From Planctomycetota bacterium (GTDB lineage: Bacteria > Planctomycetota > UBA8742 > UBA2392): a stretch of DNA of 63,109 bases. Of this stretch, positions 1 to 9,025 are shown one piece after another (within the stretch, counting starts at the first letter, position 1; the number at the start of each line of letters is the position of its first letter). The position numbers and the translations under genes were made by a program. Where the stretch lies: positions 1-63,109 of the forward strand of contig JABARW010000001.1 in NCBI GenBank assembly GCA_019186845.1, given 5' to 3'. Below the pieces are notes generated by a model. That model searched no databases. It was not told the DNA's origin and saw nothing but the letters and a program-made list of their open reading frames with translations.

Positions 1-2
1 TG

Positions 3-566
3 ATGATGCTGACTTCAGTGTCCTACATGCCGGCAATCGGGTTGGCCCTTGCCGGGACCACCCTCGTAGGCCAGAGCATCGGCGCCAATGACCGCGATTG
101 GGCCGCCAGGCTTGGCAATCGTGTCATTCTCATCTGTATGGCATACATGGGTGCCATCGGCATCCTGTTGGCCCTGCTTGGTGGCCACGCTATCCGGCCC
201 TTCGTCAGTGGCGAAGGCAATGTCGAACTGGTGACGGATCTGGGCGCGAAGCTGCTGTGGATTGCTGCGCTCTACCAGGTATCCGATGCCGTCAACCTGG
301 GCTGCGCGTTCTGTCTGCGCGGCGCAGGCGATGTGAAGTTCCCCGCTGTAATGCTGCTGCTGCTCTCGTGGTTCGGCTTTGTGCCACTGACACACATCCT
401 CACGTTCGCCCCGGGTGAAGGGCTGGTGGACTTTCTGCCTCAGTACGGCCTGGGTGCGACAGGAAGCTGGATTGCAGCGGTGGTTTACATCTGCCTGCTG
501 AGCCTGTCGCTATGGGCACGCTGGCAAAGCGGGCGCTGGCGCCGCATCACGCTGGCGACAACGTGA
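3..566 (+). CDS. MATE family efflux transporter, C-terminal part (5' end outside window)
   Basis: The frame is open from the window edge, so only the last 187 residues are visible and the internal ATG is not the start. MATE proteins export drugs or organic cations by Na+ or H+ antiport with 12 membrane helices. Visible MATE hallmarks are GTTLVGQSIGAND near the start of the fragment and the QVSDAVNLG..LRGAGDVKFP segment around residues 91-116, the conserved loop in the C-terminal half. At least four hydrophobic segments follow (about residues 40-60, 78-98, 115-135 and 155-172). Family assignment is firm; the substrate cannot be told. The gene ends about 400 bp before prmC. Confidence 0.85.
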   Translation: MMLTSVSYMPAIGLALAGTTLVGQSIGANDRDWAARLGNRVILICMAYMGAIGILLALLGGHAIRPFVSGEGNVELVTDLGAKLLWIAALYQVSDAVNLGCAFCLRGAGDVKFPAVMLLLLSWFGFVPLTHILTFAPGEGLVDFLPQYGLGATGSWIAAVVYICLLSLSLWARWQSGRWRRITLATT

Positions 567-961
567 TGAAACTTCGCCACTCCCGCTTCCAGAGCCCATC
601 AGTATGAGGACGGACCTTCACGATATTGAACCACGCGATGCAGTTGCACGCGAGGCCCCGGGTGTTTTTCTGTCCCCATCTTCACCAAGGTATCGCTTGA
701 GGGGAAACATTGCGTGCCCTGGGTACTTGGCGGTGGTAGTGGGCTCACGACCACGAATGGCGTATCTCCCGGCAGAGTCCTGACACGTATGGCACAGGCT
801 TTGTTCGCCACTACGTGGCCGGCGGCGGTGGCATTCGCGCCTTCGTTTACTGCGGCGCAGCCCGCCGCGACACCGGTGCCGCTTCAGACACGATCAAACT
901 ATTTTGGCACCGCACACTTCGCTTCTGGCATCCGGTGCACGCAAGCGGCTATGCTCGCCCC
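567..961. other. intergenic, no supported gene
   Basis: About 395 bases between the MATE gene and prmC. Short reading frames exist on both strands, but none has a recognisable domain, a ribosome site or the codon pattern of the neighbours. I see no convincing hairpin terminator or RNA gene. It presumably holds the prmC promoter. Confidence 0.5.
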
Positions 962-1822
962 ATGCCCACTATGATCACGTTGAAAGAACATCTGCTCGAC
1001 ATACGCCGCCGGCTCGACCAGGCGGGCATTGACGACGCCCGCCTGGTAGCGGAGATGCTGGCGGCGCATGCGCTGGGTTGCGAGCGCGGCGATCTTCTGG
1101 GCCGCGCCGGCCAGAGTCTGGACGGCCCCAGCGCGGAAAGACTCGAGGGGCTCGTAGCGCGTCGCCTCAAACACGAACCACTTGAATACATCACCGGCTG
1201 GCGCGAGTTCTACGGTCGGCGCTTCATCTGTGAACCCGACGCACTCATACCCCGTCCGGAAACTGAGGGCATTATCGACCAGTGCCGCAAGCGACTGCCG
1301 GCGGACTTCGCGGGCCCGGCCATCGACCTCGGTACCGGGGCGGGTGCCCTGGCGGTGACGCTGGCCCTGGAGGTCAGCCGGCTGACGGTAGTGGCCGCGG
1401 ACATCAGCCTGGGTGCGTTGCGCGTCGCGCGCAAGAATGCGGTCAAGCACGGCGTGTCGCAGCGCCTTCCCCTGCTCTGCGGCGACTGGCTTTCGGCCCT
1501 GGCGGCCCGGCCCTGCTTCCGGCTCATCGTTGCCAATCCGCCCTACGTGGATTCGGGCTATGCGCCCATCATGCACCCCGAGGTGCGGGACTTTGAACCC
1601 CATGTAGCCCTATTCGGCGGGGCTGGCGGCCTGGACCAGATTCGCCGCCTCCTGCCCCAGGTGGCAAGGCGATTGATGCCGCAAGGCCTTTACATGCAGG
1701 AGTTTGCCGCAGGGCACGGCGATGAAGTACTGGAACTCGCCCGCCAGGCCGGCCTGACCCGCTGTGAAGTGCTTCCCGATTTTGCGGGCATCGAACGCAC
1801 CCTCGTCGCCAGCATCAATTGA
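962..1822 (+). CDS. prmC: peptide chain release factor N5-glutamine methyltransferase PrmC
   Basis: PrmC methylates the glutamine of the GGQ motif of release factors RF1/RF2 using S-adenosylmethionine. The 286-residue product has the short helical N-domain (about 1-85), the SAM-binding loop IDLGTGAGALA near residue 121, and the diagnostic NPPY catalytic motif (VANPPYVDSG) near residue 190. The family-typical LIPRPETE segment before motif I is also present. I place the start at ATG 962 (MPTMITLKEH); ATG 971 is an in-frame alternative, and the open frame further upstream has no family match. In many bacteria prmC follows prfA; no prfA is seen here. murA follows 113 bp downstream on the same strand. 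Confidence 0.93.
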   Translation: MPTMITLKEHLLDIRRRLDQAGIDDARLVAEMLAAHALGCERGDLLGRAGQSLDGPSAERLEGLVARRLKHEPLEYITGWREFYGRRFICEPDALIPRPETEGIIDQCRKRLPADFAGPAIDLGTGAGALAVTLALEVSRLTVVAADISLGALRVARKNAVKHGVSQRLPLLCGDWLSALAARPCFRLIVANPPYVDSGYAPIMHPEVRDFEPHVALFGGAGGLDQIRRLLPQVARRLMPQGLYMQEFAAGHGDEVLELARQAGLTRCEVLPDFAGIERTLVASIN

Positions 1823-1935
1823 ACGCCCGGCTTCAGCCGCGCCTGTGTTCTGCCGATAGCAGAGTGGCGGAGTATCTTCGCCCTTCGACTATTGCCCTGC
1901 GCTTCATCGCGTCAGGTACAAAGCGCGCACCCATT

Positions 1936-3249
1936 ATGCTCAGCAAATACGTCGTCCTGGGGGGCCAACGCCTCGCCGGCGCAGTTGCCGTCTCAGGAAG
2001 CAAGAATGCGGCCCTGCCCATGATGGCCGCCGCGCTGCTCGCCCGCGGCACCACCATTTTGCGCAACGTGCCGGACCTCAGCGACGTGCGCCTGATGGGT
2101 GAGATTCTTGAGTCCCTGGGCTGCCGCGTCTCGCTCTTCCGGGAGCCCGGTGTGGTGGTCATTGATGTCATCGACGAGGCGCCCGTGGTAGCGCCCTACG
2201 AATTGGTCAGCGAAATGCGCGCTTCGTTTTGTGTGCTCGGCCCCCTGCTGGCCAGGCGCGGCGAGGCCCACGTGAGTCAGCCCGGCGGCTGCACGCTGGG
2301 CGAGCGCCCGGTGGACCTGCACGTCAAAGGCATCCAGGCCATCGGAAGCGAGGTCAGCTTCCATCGCGGCAACGTGATTGCCAAAGGGCGCCCCAGGGGA
2401 GGCCGCGTCTATCTGGGCGGCGCCATGGGACCCAGCGTAACGGGCACGGCCAACGTCATGTGCGCAGCCGTGCTGGGCAGCGGTGTCACGATCATCGACC
2501 AGGCCGCCTGCGAGCCGGAAATCGCCAATCTGGCGGCCATGCTCAACAGCATGGGCGCTCGCATCTATGGGGGTGGTACTTCCCGGCTGGTTATCAACGG
2601 TGTCAACGAACTGCACGCCACGGATTTCAGCATCATCCCCGATCGCATCGAATGCGGGACCTTCATCGCGGCGGCCGCCATCACGCGCGGCGACATCACT
2701 ATCGAGCGCTGCGATCCCGACGTGCTGTCGGCTGTGTTTGACAAGTGTGCCGAGATGGGCATTGAGCTCACGCGGGTGGACGACCGCACGTTGCGCGCTC
2801 GCTGTGAGCGTCGCCCCCGGGCCACGGACCTTGTGACGCTGCCCTATCCCGGATTTCCCACGGACCTGCAAAGCCCCTTCATGTCCGTACTGTGCACCGC
2901 CGAGGGCTACGGCGTGGTGGAGGAGAAAATCTACCCCGAGCGCTACATGCATGTGCCGGAGTATCGAAGGCTGGGCGCCGACATCCGCAAGCAATACGCA
3001 ACCTGCATCGTGACGGGTGTGGAGCAGCTTTCGGGGGCGCCGGCCGCAAGCACGGATCTTCGCGCGGGTGCAGGCCTGGTGCTCATGGGCCTGGCGGCCC
3101 AGGGGGAAACCCAGGTGCTCAAGATCGAGCACATTGACCGCGGCTACGAGAGGTTTCACGAGAAGCTCTCGGCTCTGGGGGCCACGATCAAACGCGTGGA
3201 CTACCGCCCAGCCCGCCGCGAAGAGGACAAGCGGCGCCTGGCCGCCTGA
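1936..3249 (+). CDS. murA: UDP-N-acetylglucosamine 1-carboxyvinyltransferase MurA
   Basis: MurA transfers enolpyruvate from PEP to UDP-GlcNAc, the first committed step of peptidoglycan synthesis, in the cytoplasm. The 437-residue product has family length and begins MLSKYVVLGGQRLAG..VSGSKNAALP, with the substrate-binding KNA motif. The active-site loop reads QPGGCTLGERPVDLH, with the catalytic cysteine at about residue 119. Since Cys rather than Asp is present, the enzyme is predicted to be fosfomycin-sensitive. The C-terminal RGYERFHEKLSALGA block is also typical. The frame is open upstream to 1819 but homology starts at ATG 1936. Its presence shows that the organism makes murein. Confidence 0.96.
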   Translation: MLSKYVVLGGQRLAGAVAVSGSKNAALPMMAAALLARGTTILRNVPDLSDVRLMGEILESLGCRVSLFREPGVVVIDVIDEAPVVAPYELVSEMRASFCVLGPLLARRGEAHVSQPGGCTLGERPVDLHVKGIQAIGSEVSFHRGNVIAKGRPRGGRVYLGGAMGPSVTGTANVMCAAVLGSGVTIIDQAACEPEIANLAAMLNSMGARIYGGGTSRLVINGVNELHATDFSIIPDRIECGTFIAAAAITRGDITIERCDPDVLSAVFDKCAEMGIELTRVDDRTLRARCERRPRATDLVTLPYPGFPTDLQSPFMSVLCTAEGYGVVEEKIYPERYMHVPEYRRLGADIRKQYATCIVTGVEQLSGAPAASTDLRAGAGLVLMGLAAQGETQVLKIEHIDRGYERFHEKLSALGATIKRVDYRPARREEDKRRLAA

Positions 3250-3348
3250 CGCTCGAAATGAGTGTTTTGCACGCCCTCTGGCGCGTGACGCCTCACTCAA
3301 TTAGCCTGATTGCACATCCGTGACGGGGTGGGGCAGACTGAGGCGCAC

Positions 3349-3744
3349 ATGTTGCACAAGGAGTTGACACAGCGTGTGATCAACGCGGCCAAGGCCGTGC
3401 ATTCTGATTTGGGCCCGGGCCTTACGCGGGTTCTTTACACACGCGCGCTGGAAATCGAGCTGCGGGAACTGGGCCTCATGGCCGAGGTCGACAAGCCCGT
3501 GCAGGTCCGCTATCGCGGACAGAACATCGGCGAACTGGGATGCGACGTCTGCGTCGACAACGCCATCCTCGTCATCTGCGTCGAATCGCCCGAGACTCAC
3601 CCCGAAGAATACGGCCGACTTAGAACCCTGCTCAAGAACCTTGAGCTGGAGGTCGGGCTGCTGCTCAATTTCAACGGGGCGCGCCTGGACATCCGCCGGG
3701 TGGAAGCCGTGACGAAGAACAAGGAAACCGCAGCCGCCGAATAG
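3349..3744 (+). CDS. GxxExxY-type (PDDEXK_3-like) small protein
   Basis: About 131 residues from ATG 3349 (MLHKELTQRVINAAKAVHSD); a TTG at 3310 in the same frame is less likely. The product follows the GxxExxY family (IPR026350, nuclease-like fold of unknown role): helix with NAAKAVHSDLGPGL, then LYTRALEIELRELGL, then beta strands ending LLLNFNGARLDIRR. The eponymous GxxExxY is degenerate here (GLTRVLY, no Glu), and the usual acidic/Lys residues of the putative nuclease core are weak (LVICVESPE where IVELKA is usual), so catalytic activity is doubtful. It ends just before a strong hairpin terminator and may be a monocistronic accessory gene. Confidence 0.75.
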   Translation: MLHKELTQRVINAAKAVHSDLGPGLTRVLYTRALEIELRELGLMAEVDKPVQVRYRGQNIGELGCDVCVDNAILVICVESPETHPEEYGRLRTLLKNLELEVGLLLNFNGARLDIRRVEAVTKNKETAAAE

Positions 3745-3766
3745 GGTTTCGAAACTCTTCAGAAAC

Positions 3767-3801
3767 GCCCCGCCCGAATTTACGGGCGGGGCTTCTTGTT
3801 T
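3767..3801 (+). terminator. rho-independent terminator after the GxxExxY gene
   Basis: A perfect 10-bp stem (GCCCCGCCCG / CGGGCGGGGC) with a 6-base AATTTA loop is followed by TTCTTGTTT. It lies 22 bp after the stop codon of the upstream gene and before leuS. Confidence 0.85.
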
Positions 3802-3930
3802 ACACTTCGCACACAACGCACAGGATCTGGCCCTTACAAAACGCGCCCCTGTAATTCCAAAGAAAGCAACTTACAGTCTGGCCGCTTTTTGGCCGGAATA
3901 GGCGGGCAACACCCGCGTGGGAAAAGAGTC

Positions 3931-6723
3931 ATGTCGAAATCCTCCAGCGGCAGTTCACGCAGGCAACGCGTCGTTGAGCCCGATGACGCCTTTGACTTCG
4001 CCTCCTATGAGGCGCATTGGCAGAAATACTGGGCCGAGCACCTTGCCCCGGTCGGTGCTGACGCATCGCGCAAGAAGTTCTACGCCCTGTCCATGTTTCC
4101 CTACCCCAGTGGCGTGCTTCACTTCGGCCACGCGCTGCCCTACACCATCATCGACGCCCTGGCCCGCTACAAACGCATGTGTGGCCACGACGTCATCTGC
4201 CCCATGGGCTGGGATGCCTTTGGTCTGCCCGCCGAAAACGCCGCGATCGAGGCCGTGCGCGCCGGAAAGAGCAACGTCCACCCCAAAACCAACACGCTCG
4301 CCAACATCGACCACATGCGCGAGCAGATGCGCCGCTTCGGCTACTCCTTTGACTGGGAGCGCGAGGTCTTCACCTGCCGCGCCGACTACTACAAGTGGAC
4401 GCAGTGGATATTCCTCAAGATGCTGGAGCGCAACATCGCGTACCGCAAAAAGGCCCGCGTCAACTGGTGCCCCAGTTGCAAGACGGTGCTGGCCAACGAG
4501 CAGGTTGAAACCATCGTCAAGGATGTCGATGAGTTTCAGGGCTGCTTTCGCTGCGGCGCCAAGGTCGAGCCGCGCGAAATCGACGCCTGGTTCCTGCGCA
4601 TCACGGAATACGCCGACCGCCTGCTCAATGGCCTCTCCCAGCTGGGAAAGAACTGGTCGGAGCTGGTAGTCAGCCAGCAGCGCAACTGGATTGGCCGCAG
4701 CGAGGGCGTCAACATCGACTTCGAAGTCGAGCTGCGCCATGGCGCGTCGGGCTCCGGACCCCTGACGCCCCCCGGCACCGATGGCAAGCCTGTCGACCGT
4801 GTCCCGCTCACCGTGTTCACCACCCGCGCCGACACCGTCTTTGGCGTCACCTACGTCGCGATTGCGCCGGAACATCCCCTGGTCAAGCGTATCCTCGAAC
4901 TGGTCGACAGCCGCACGCACAAGCGTATCCATGACTTCATTCAGGAAACGTTGAGCATGACGGAGATGGACCGCGCCTCCGGCGATGAAAAGGAAGGCGT
5001 GGCCACGGGCATGTTTGCCGTCAACCCCCTCAACGGCGAGAAGGTGCCCCTGTTCATCGCCAATTACGTGCTGATGTACGGCACGGGCGCCGTCATGGCT
5101 GTGCCGGCCCACGACGAGCGTGACCACGACTTCTCAAGGGAGTACCGCCTGCCCGCCAAGCAGGTGATTGAGCCCACCGCCGAACGAAAGAAGTCCGACA
5201 CCGGCCAGCGCGTGGATGTAAGACGCGCCGCCTTCACCGAGCCTGGCATTCTGGTCAACAGCGGCAAGTACAGCGGCCTCGACAGCCAAGCGGCCATCGC
5301 CGCCATAGCCGCCGATCTCAAGGCCGCCGGCAAGGGCGGGCCCGTCGTCAACTACAAGCTGCGGGATTGGGGCATTTCGCGCCAGCGTTACTGGGGCTGC
5401 CCCATTCCGGTCGTTCATTGCGACAAGTGTGGCATCGTGCCCGTGCCCGAGCGCGACCTGCCCGTGGAGCTGCCCGACGACGTTGACTTCCTGCCCACGG
5501 GCCAGTCCCCCCTCACGCTGCACCCGGCCTTCCAGAAGACCCGCTGCCCCCGGTGCGGCAATGAACACGCCCGCCGCGACACGGACACGATGGACACCTT
5601 CGTGGACTCAAGCTGGTACTGGTTCCGCTACACGGACGCAAAGAACGGCGAGGTCATTTTCGATCCTGCGAAAGTCAGGCGCTGGTGCCCCGTTGACCTC
5701 TATGTGGGAGGGCGCGAGCACGCCATATTGCACCTGATCTACGCCCGCTTCTTCTGCAAGTTTCTGCACGACATCGGCCTGGTGGATCACGAAGAGCCGT
5801 TTACGCGCATGTTCACCCACGGCCTGATCCAGGGCGAGAGCATCAAGGTCGTCAACGAGCACATGAACCGCTACGTGACGGCCGATCAGCTGGAGGCGCT
5901 GATTGCCCAGGGCAAGGCCCGGGCCGAGGACGCTACACGCCGTATCGAGAAGATGTCGAAATCAAAACTCAACGGCGCTGACCCCACGGAGCTGGTGCGA
6001 AGGTTTGGCGCCGACACGGTGCGCATGTGCGTGCTGTTTCTTGGCCCGGCGGAGCAGGACTCCGTCTGGGACCCCAACGGCATCGTGGGCGTGCATCGCT
6101 TCATCAAGCGCTGGCACGAGACCATCTTGTCCAACGCGCCCCTGGTCGAAAACCTGCCTCCCCTGGCACCCGACCAGCGCCTGGGCCCGGCGGCCAAGAC
6201 CCTGCGCCACGCCGCTCACTCGCTGATTGAGAAGGCGACCCAGGAGTATGAGGGCCGCTACGCCTTCAATACGGTGATTGCGCGGTGCATGGAACTGGTC
6301 AACGACATCCGCGCCTTCATCACGAGCGAGAAACTGGAGGGCGCCGTCAAGGGCGCGACCGACCCCACCTTGCCGGCGCGGCATACGTTGGACGAGGCGT
6401 TCAGCATCCTGAATCGCGCGCTGGCACCCATTGCGCCCCATACAGCCGAGGAGGCCCACCGGGCACTGGGCGGCCGGGGCAGCATCTTTGGGCAGCCTTG
6501 GCCCAAGGCCGATCCCGCGGCGCTGGTACTCGACGAAATCGAGCTGCCCGTCCAGGTGAACGGCAAGGTCCGCGGCACGATTCGCGTGGCCCGTGAGGCC
6601 GACGCCAAGGCGCTGGAGGCCGCGGCGCTGGCCAGCGAGGCCGTGAAGAAACTGCTCGACGGCAAGCAGGTGAAGAAGATGATTGCCGTGCCGGGCAAGA
6701 TTGTGAACGTGGTCGTGGGCTGA
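3931..6723 (+). CDS. leuS: leucyl-tRNA synthetase
   Basis: Class Ia aminoacyl-tRNA synthetase charging tRNA-Leu in the cytoplasm. The 930-residue product has the HIGH-type motif HFGH at residues 64-67 (PYPSGVLHFGHALPY), a cysteine pair cluster (CPSCKTVLAN..CFRCGAKV) for the zinc module, the CP1 editing domain in the middle, the WYWFRYTDAKN block, and KMSKS at residues 674-678. The C-terminal segment LPVQVNGKVRGT matches bacterial LeuRS. The frame is open from 3796, but the preceding terminator and lack of homology there support ATG 3931 (MSKSSSGSSR). It appears to be transcribed alone after the terminator at 3767. Confidence 0.97.
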   Translation: MSKSSSGSSRRQRVVEPDDAFDFASYEAHWQKYWAEHLAPVGADASRKKFYALSMFPYPSGVLHFGHALPYTIIDALARYKRMCGHDVICPMGWDAFGLPAENAAIEAVRAGKSNVHPKTNTLANIDHMREQMRRFGYSFDWEREVFTCRADYYKWTQWIFLKMLERNIAYRKKARVNWCPSCKTVLANEQVETIVKDVDEFQGCFRCGAKVEPREIDAWFLRITEYADRLLNGLSQLGKNWSELVVSQQRNWIGRSEGVNIDFEVELRHGASGSGPLTPPGTDGKPVDRVPLTVFTTRADTVFGVTYVAIAPEHPLVKRILELVDSRTHKRIHDFIQETLSMTEMDRASGDEKEGVATGMFAVNPLNGEKVPLFIANYVLMYGTGAVMAVPAHDERDHDFSREYRLPAKQVIEPTAERKKSDTGQRVDVRRAAFTEPGILVNSGKYSGLDSQAAIAAIAADLKAAGKGGPVVNYKLRDWGISRQRYWGCPIPVVHCDKCGIVPVPERDLPVELPDDVDFLPTGQSPLTLHPAFQKTRCPRCGNEHARRDTDTMDTFVDSSWYWFRYTDAKNGEVIFDPAKVRRWCPVDLYVGGREHAILHLIYARFFCKFLHDIGLVDHEEPFTRMFTHGLIQGESIKVVNEHMNRYVTADQLEALIAQGKARAEDATRRIEKMSKSKLNGADPTELVRRFGADTVRMCVLFLGPAEQDSVWDPNGIVGVHRFIKRWHETILSNAPLVENLPPLAPDQRLGPAAKTLRHAAHSLIEKATQEYEGRYAFNTVIARCMELVNDIRAFITSEKLEGAVKGATDPTLPARHTLDEAFSILNRALAPIAPHTAEEAHRALGGRGSIFGQPWPKADPAALVLDEIELPVQVNGKVRGTIRVAREADAKALEAAALASEAVKKLLDGKQVKKMIAVPGKIVNVVVG

Positions 6724-6839
6724 CGGTCCGGGCGGCCAGGCACAATCCGCCGCTTGCCCTTGGCGCGCAAATGCCTATCCTCTTGGCCCGCCCCGGCTTG
6801 TGCCGGGTGGCTGCTGATTTCTATTCCGGAGCTGTGCCG

Positions 6840-8615
6840 ATGACGCGACGTCTGACCATCTGCGCCCTCGCCCTTGTCCTGGGCTTCATGCTTGCGGCCT
6901 GCGGCGATACCAAGAAGCCGCTTGAAGTCGTGGACTGGCCCTACCTTGAGAAACCTGCGGCATTGAAGGTGAATGGTACGGAACTGCGCGGCTTTGTGCT
7001 GAAATCCGAAATGCAGCGCCGGCGCGGCCGCAACGGGTTGGCCGTCAAACAAGGGGAAGCCCTGGCCTTCCTTTACCCAAAGGCCGACGAAGCTCCCCGC
7101 CTCAAGTTCAACAATGCACCCGCGGCCTCCAAGCTGGTGTTCGTCAATGATGCGGGCAAAGTGCTGCGCGTTGAAAGCGTGAAGCCCTTTTCTGAATCGC
7201 GCTTTCCCCAGACTTATCGCGTCGAGGGTGCTCGCGTTGTCCTGCAACTCGCGTCCGAGGATTTTGACAAGCTGAAGATCTCCGACGGCACCACCCTCGC
7301 CACCGAGCCCGACCTCGTCAAGGCTTCCGCCGAAGCCGAGGCAGAGATGGCGACCATGTACTTCGTCACCGAGCGCAAGGAAGACCAGAAGCCTGAGGAG
7401 TCCCCCTTCGTGCGCCTCAAGGTCCTTGACGAGCCCGAAGACGTCGCGCGCGGCATGAAAGACCGGCCGGAGCTGAAGGAAGGCGAAGGCGTCCTGCTTC
7501 CGGCGGGCAGCACCTACGCTTCGTTCTGGCTCAAGGAAGTGGACGGCACCTGCTGCGCCTGTTTTGTGGAGTATGTGCAGGACCGTTTCCGCCGCAGCCT
7601 GGTGGTGGGCGACATCTACGAGAACATCAAGGCTGAGGGCGCCCGGGACCTGGACCGCCCGATCTTCTCAAGCGCGGAGAAACCCATGTTTCTCGCCCTG
7701 TTCAAAGGCAGCGACTTCTTCAAGAAGAACAACATCGAAGAGCGTTGCCGCATCAGCATCGGCGGCATGGACTTCCAGCCGGAGAAGAAGCTCGACTACA
7801 ACTCCATCGACATTCAGTTCGGCGGCAAGCCGCTGAACACCCAGCTGGTCCGCGGCGAAACAGCCATCCGCAACGCCCTGCTGGAGGCGCCGGCCCTGCG
7901 CGAGGGCAAAGGCTACGTGCTGGACTTCGACGATGCCTCGTTTGTGGCGCTGGACTTCGCCGGGCTGTCCGGCGACGTCGAGCTGCTCTTCATCGGCGGT
8001 GATGGCACATCTAAATACAGCGTAGCAGAACGCCGTGTGGTCAATGGCTCGAGCGCCCCGATCAAGGCCGGCGACGTCAAGCACGGACGCTTCGTGGTTC
8101 TGGCGGCCCGGGGCTTTGACACGAAGGCCGAGCTCAAGTTTCCCTACTCGCTGCGCGACCTCAAGCCTTCATTGCCCGCTATTGCCTTCTACGGCGAGAA
8201 GGACCCTGTCGTCACCAATCGCTGGCCCGCCGGCGCCAAAGGCAAGGCTCACGTCGAACTTGCCATCACCGATGCCGAGCAGCGCCGGGGCTTGATGTAC
8301 CGCACCAGCCTCAAGCCCGACCATGGCATGCTGTTCATCTACAAGAGTGAGCAGGATGAACTCAGCTACTGGATGAAGAATTGCAAGATGGACCTCTCGA
8401 TCGCCTATGTGGACCGTAAGGGCGTCATCGTGAAGATTCACAACCGCATGAAAGCGCCGGAGCAGGGCACGCCTGATCACCAGCTTCCAACCTATGATTC
8501 CGGCGCTCCGGCCCGCTTCGCCATCGAAATGGAAGCCGACTGGTTTGAGAAGAAAGGCATCAAGGTTGGAGACCGCGTCTACATCCCCGCGGGCTACATC
8601 GCCGAAGAAGAGTAG
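6840..8615 (+). CDS. lipoprotein with four tandem DUF192-like domains
   Basis: Starts at ATG 6840 with a lipoprotein signal MTRRLTICALALVLG..LAACGD (lipobox LAAC). The C-terminal about 125 residues (467-591) are a canonical DUF192 domain: RRGLMYR, GMLFIY, YWMKN, VDRKGVIVKI and a final GDRVYIP. DUF192 is a small secreted beta-barrel family of unknown function. Three upstream segments (about 42-160, 172-318 and 321-450) repeat the same order of elements in weaker form, for example MQRRRGRNGL..ALAFLY..GKVLRVE..ISDGTTL, then DVARGMKDRP..GVLLPAG..ASFWLKE. I read this as four DUF192 units in one 591-residue chain; the family is usually a single domain of 130-170 residues. The first three lack several signature residues. 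The function is unknown, and it is followed by a hairpin terminator. Confidence 0.85.
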   Translation: MTRRLTICALALVLGFMLAACGDTKKPLEVVDWPYLEKPAALKVNGTELRGFVLKSEMQRRRGRNGLAVKQGEALAFLYPKADEAPRLKFNNAPAASKLVFVNDAGKVLRVESVKPFSESRFPQTYRVEGARVVLQLASEDFDKLKISDGTTLATEPDLVKASAEAEAEMATMYFVTERKEDQKPEESPFVRLKVLDEPEDVARGMKDRPELKEGEGVLLPAGSTYASFWLKEVDGTCCACFVEYVQDRFRRSLVVGDIYENIKAEGARDLDRPIFSSAEKPMFLALFKGSDFFKKNNIEERCRISIGGMDFQPEKKLDYNSIDIQFGGKPLNTQLVRGETAIRNALLEAPALREGKGYVLDFDDASFVALDFAGLSGDVELLFIGGDGTSKYSVAERRVVNGSSAPIKAGDVKHGRFVVLAARGFDTKAELKFPYSLRDLKPSLPAIAFYGEKDPVVTNRWPAGAKGKAHVELAITDAEQRRGLMYRTSLKPDHGMLFIYKSEQDELSYWMKNCKMDLSIAYVDRKGVIVKIHNRMKAPEQGTPDHQLPTYDSGAPARFAIEMEADWFEKKGIKVGDRVYIPAGYIAEEE

Positions 8616-8648
8616 CTGAAAGCGCGCGGCGGCAACCGGCAATCACTG

Positions 8649-8675
8649 GCGGGCGGGAGCAATCCCGCCCGCTTC
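8649..8675 (+). terminator. hairpin terminator after the DUF192 lipoprotein
   Basis: Perfect 10-bp stem GCGGGCGGGA / TCCCGCCCGC with a GCAA loop, 34 bp after the stop. The following T-tract is weak (TTCGCAT), so rho-independence is probable rather than certain. Confidence 0.65.
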
Positions 8676-8719
8676 GCATCAACGGGTTTGACTGGGCAAT
8701 GCAGCGCTTTGGAGGAACC

Positions 8720-8998
8720 ATGGGTTGTCTGGCCGCCGTGCTGGGTTTGATGTTTCCCAGGCTCACGCTGATCCTGCTCTGGATCTTCACACCCTATGTT
8801 CAACAGGGCGCCTTCCGTTTCTGGCTGTGGCCCCTGCTCGGCATCCTGTTTGCGCCCTTCACCAGCCTGGCCCTGGTGTGGGCCTTCAATACGGAATTCG
8901 GCATTCTCCAGATCATCGCTCTGATCATTGGCGTCAGTTTCGACTTCGGCTCTACCAGCAACGCTGAACGCGAACGCCGCCGCCGCAGGCGCGACTGA
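8720..8998 (+). CDS. small membrane protein
   Basis: 92 residues from ATG 8720, chosen because GGAGGAACC precedes it directly (strong ribosome site, 4-base spacing to ATG); the in-frame ATG at 8699 lacks such a site. Two or three hydrophobic stretches (CLAAVLGLMFPRLTLILLW, WLWPLLGILFAPFTSLALVW, and ILQIIALIIGV) are followed by a strongly basic tail (RERRRRRRD). No family is recognised with certainty. It resembles short inner-membrane proteins of unknown role. It sits after a terminator-like hairpin, so it may have its own promoter. The next gene is convergent. Confidence 0.7.
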   Translation: MGCLAAVLGLMFPRLTLILLWIFTPYVQQGAFRFWLWPLLGILFAPFTSLALVWAFNTEFGILQIIALIIGVSFDFGSTSNAERERRRRRRD

Positions 8999-9025
8999 CG
9001 CGGCCTAGGCGCCCCAAGGGGGCTG

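Noticed and set aside
599..811. Small minus-strand ORF between the MATE gene and prmC
   Set aside because: No ribosome site, family or codon support.
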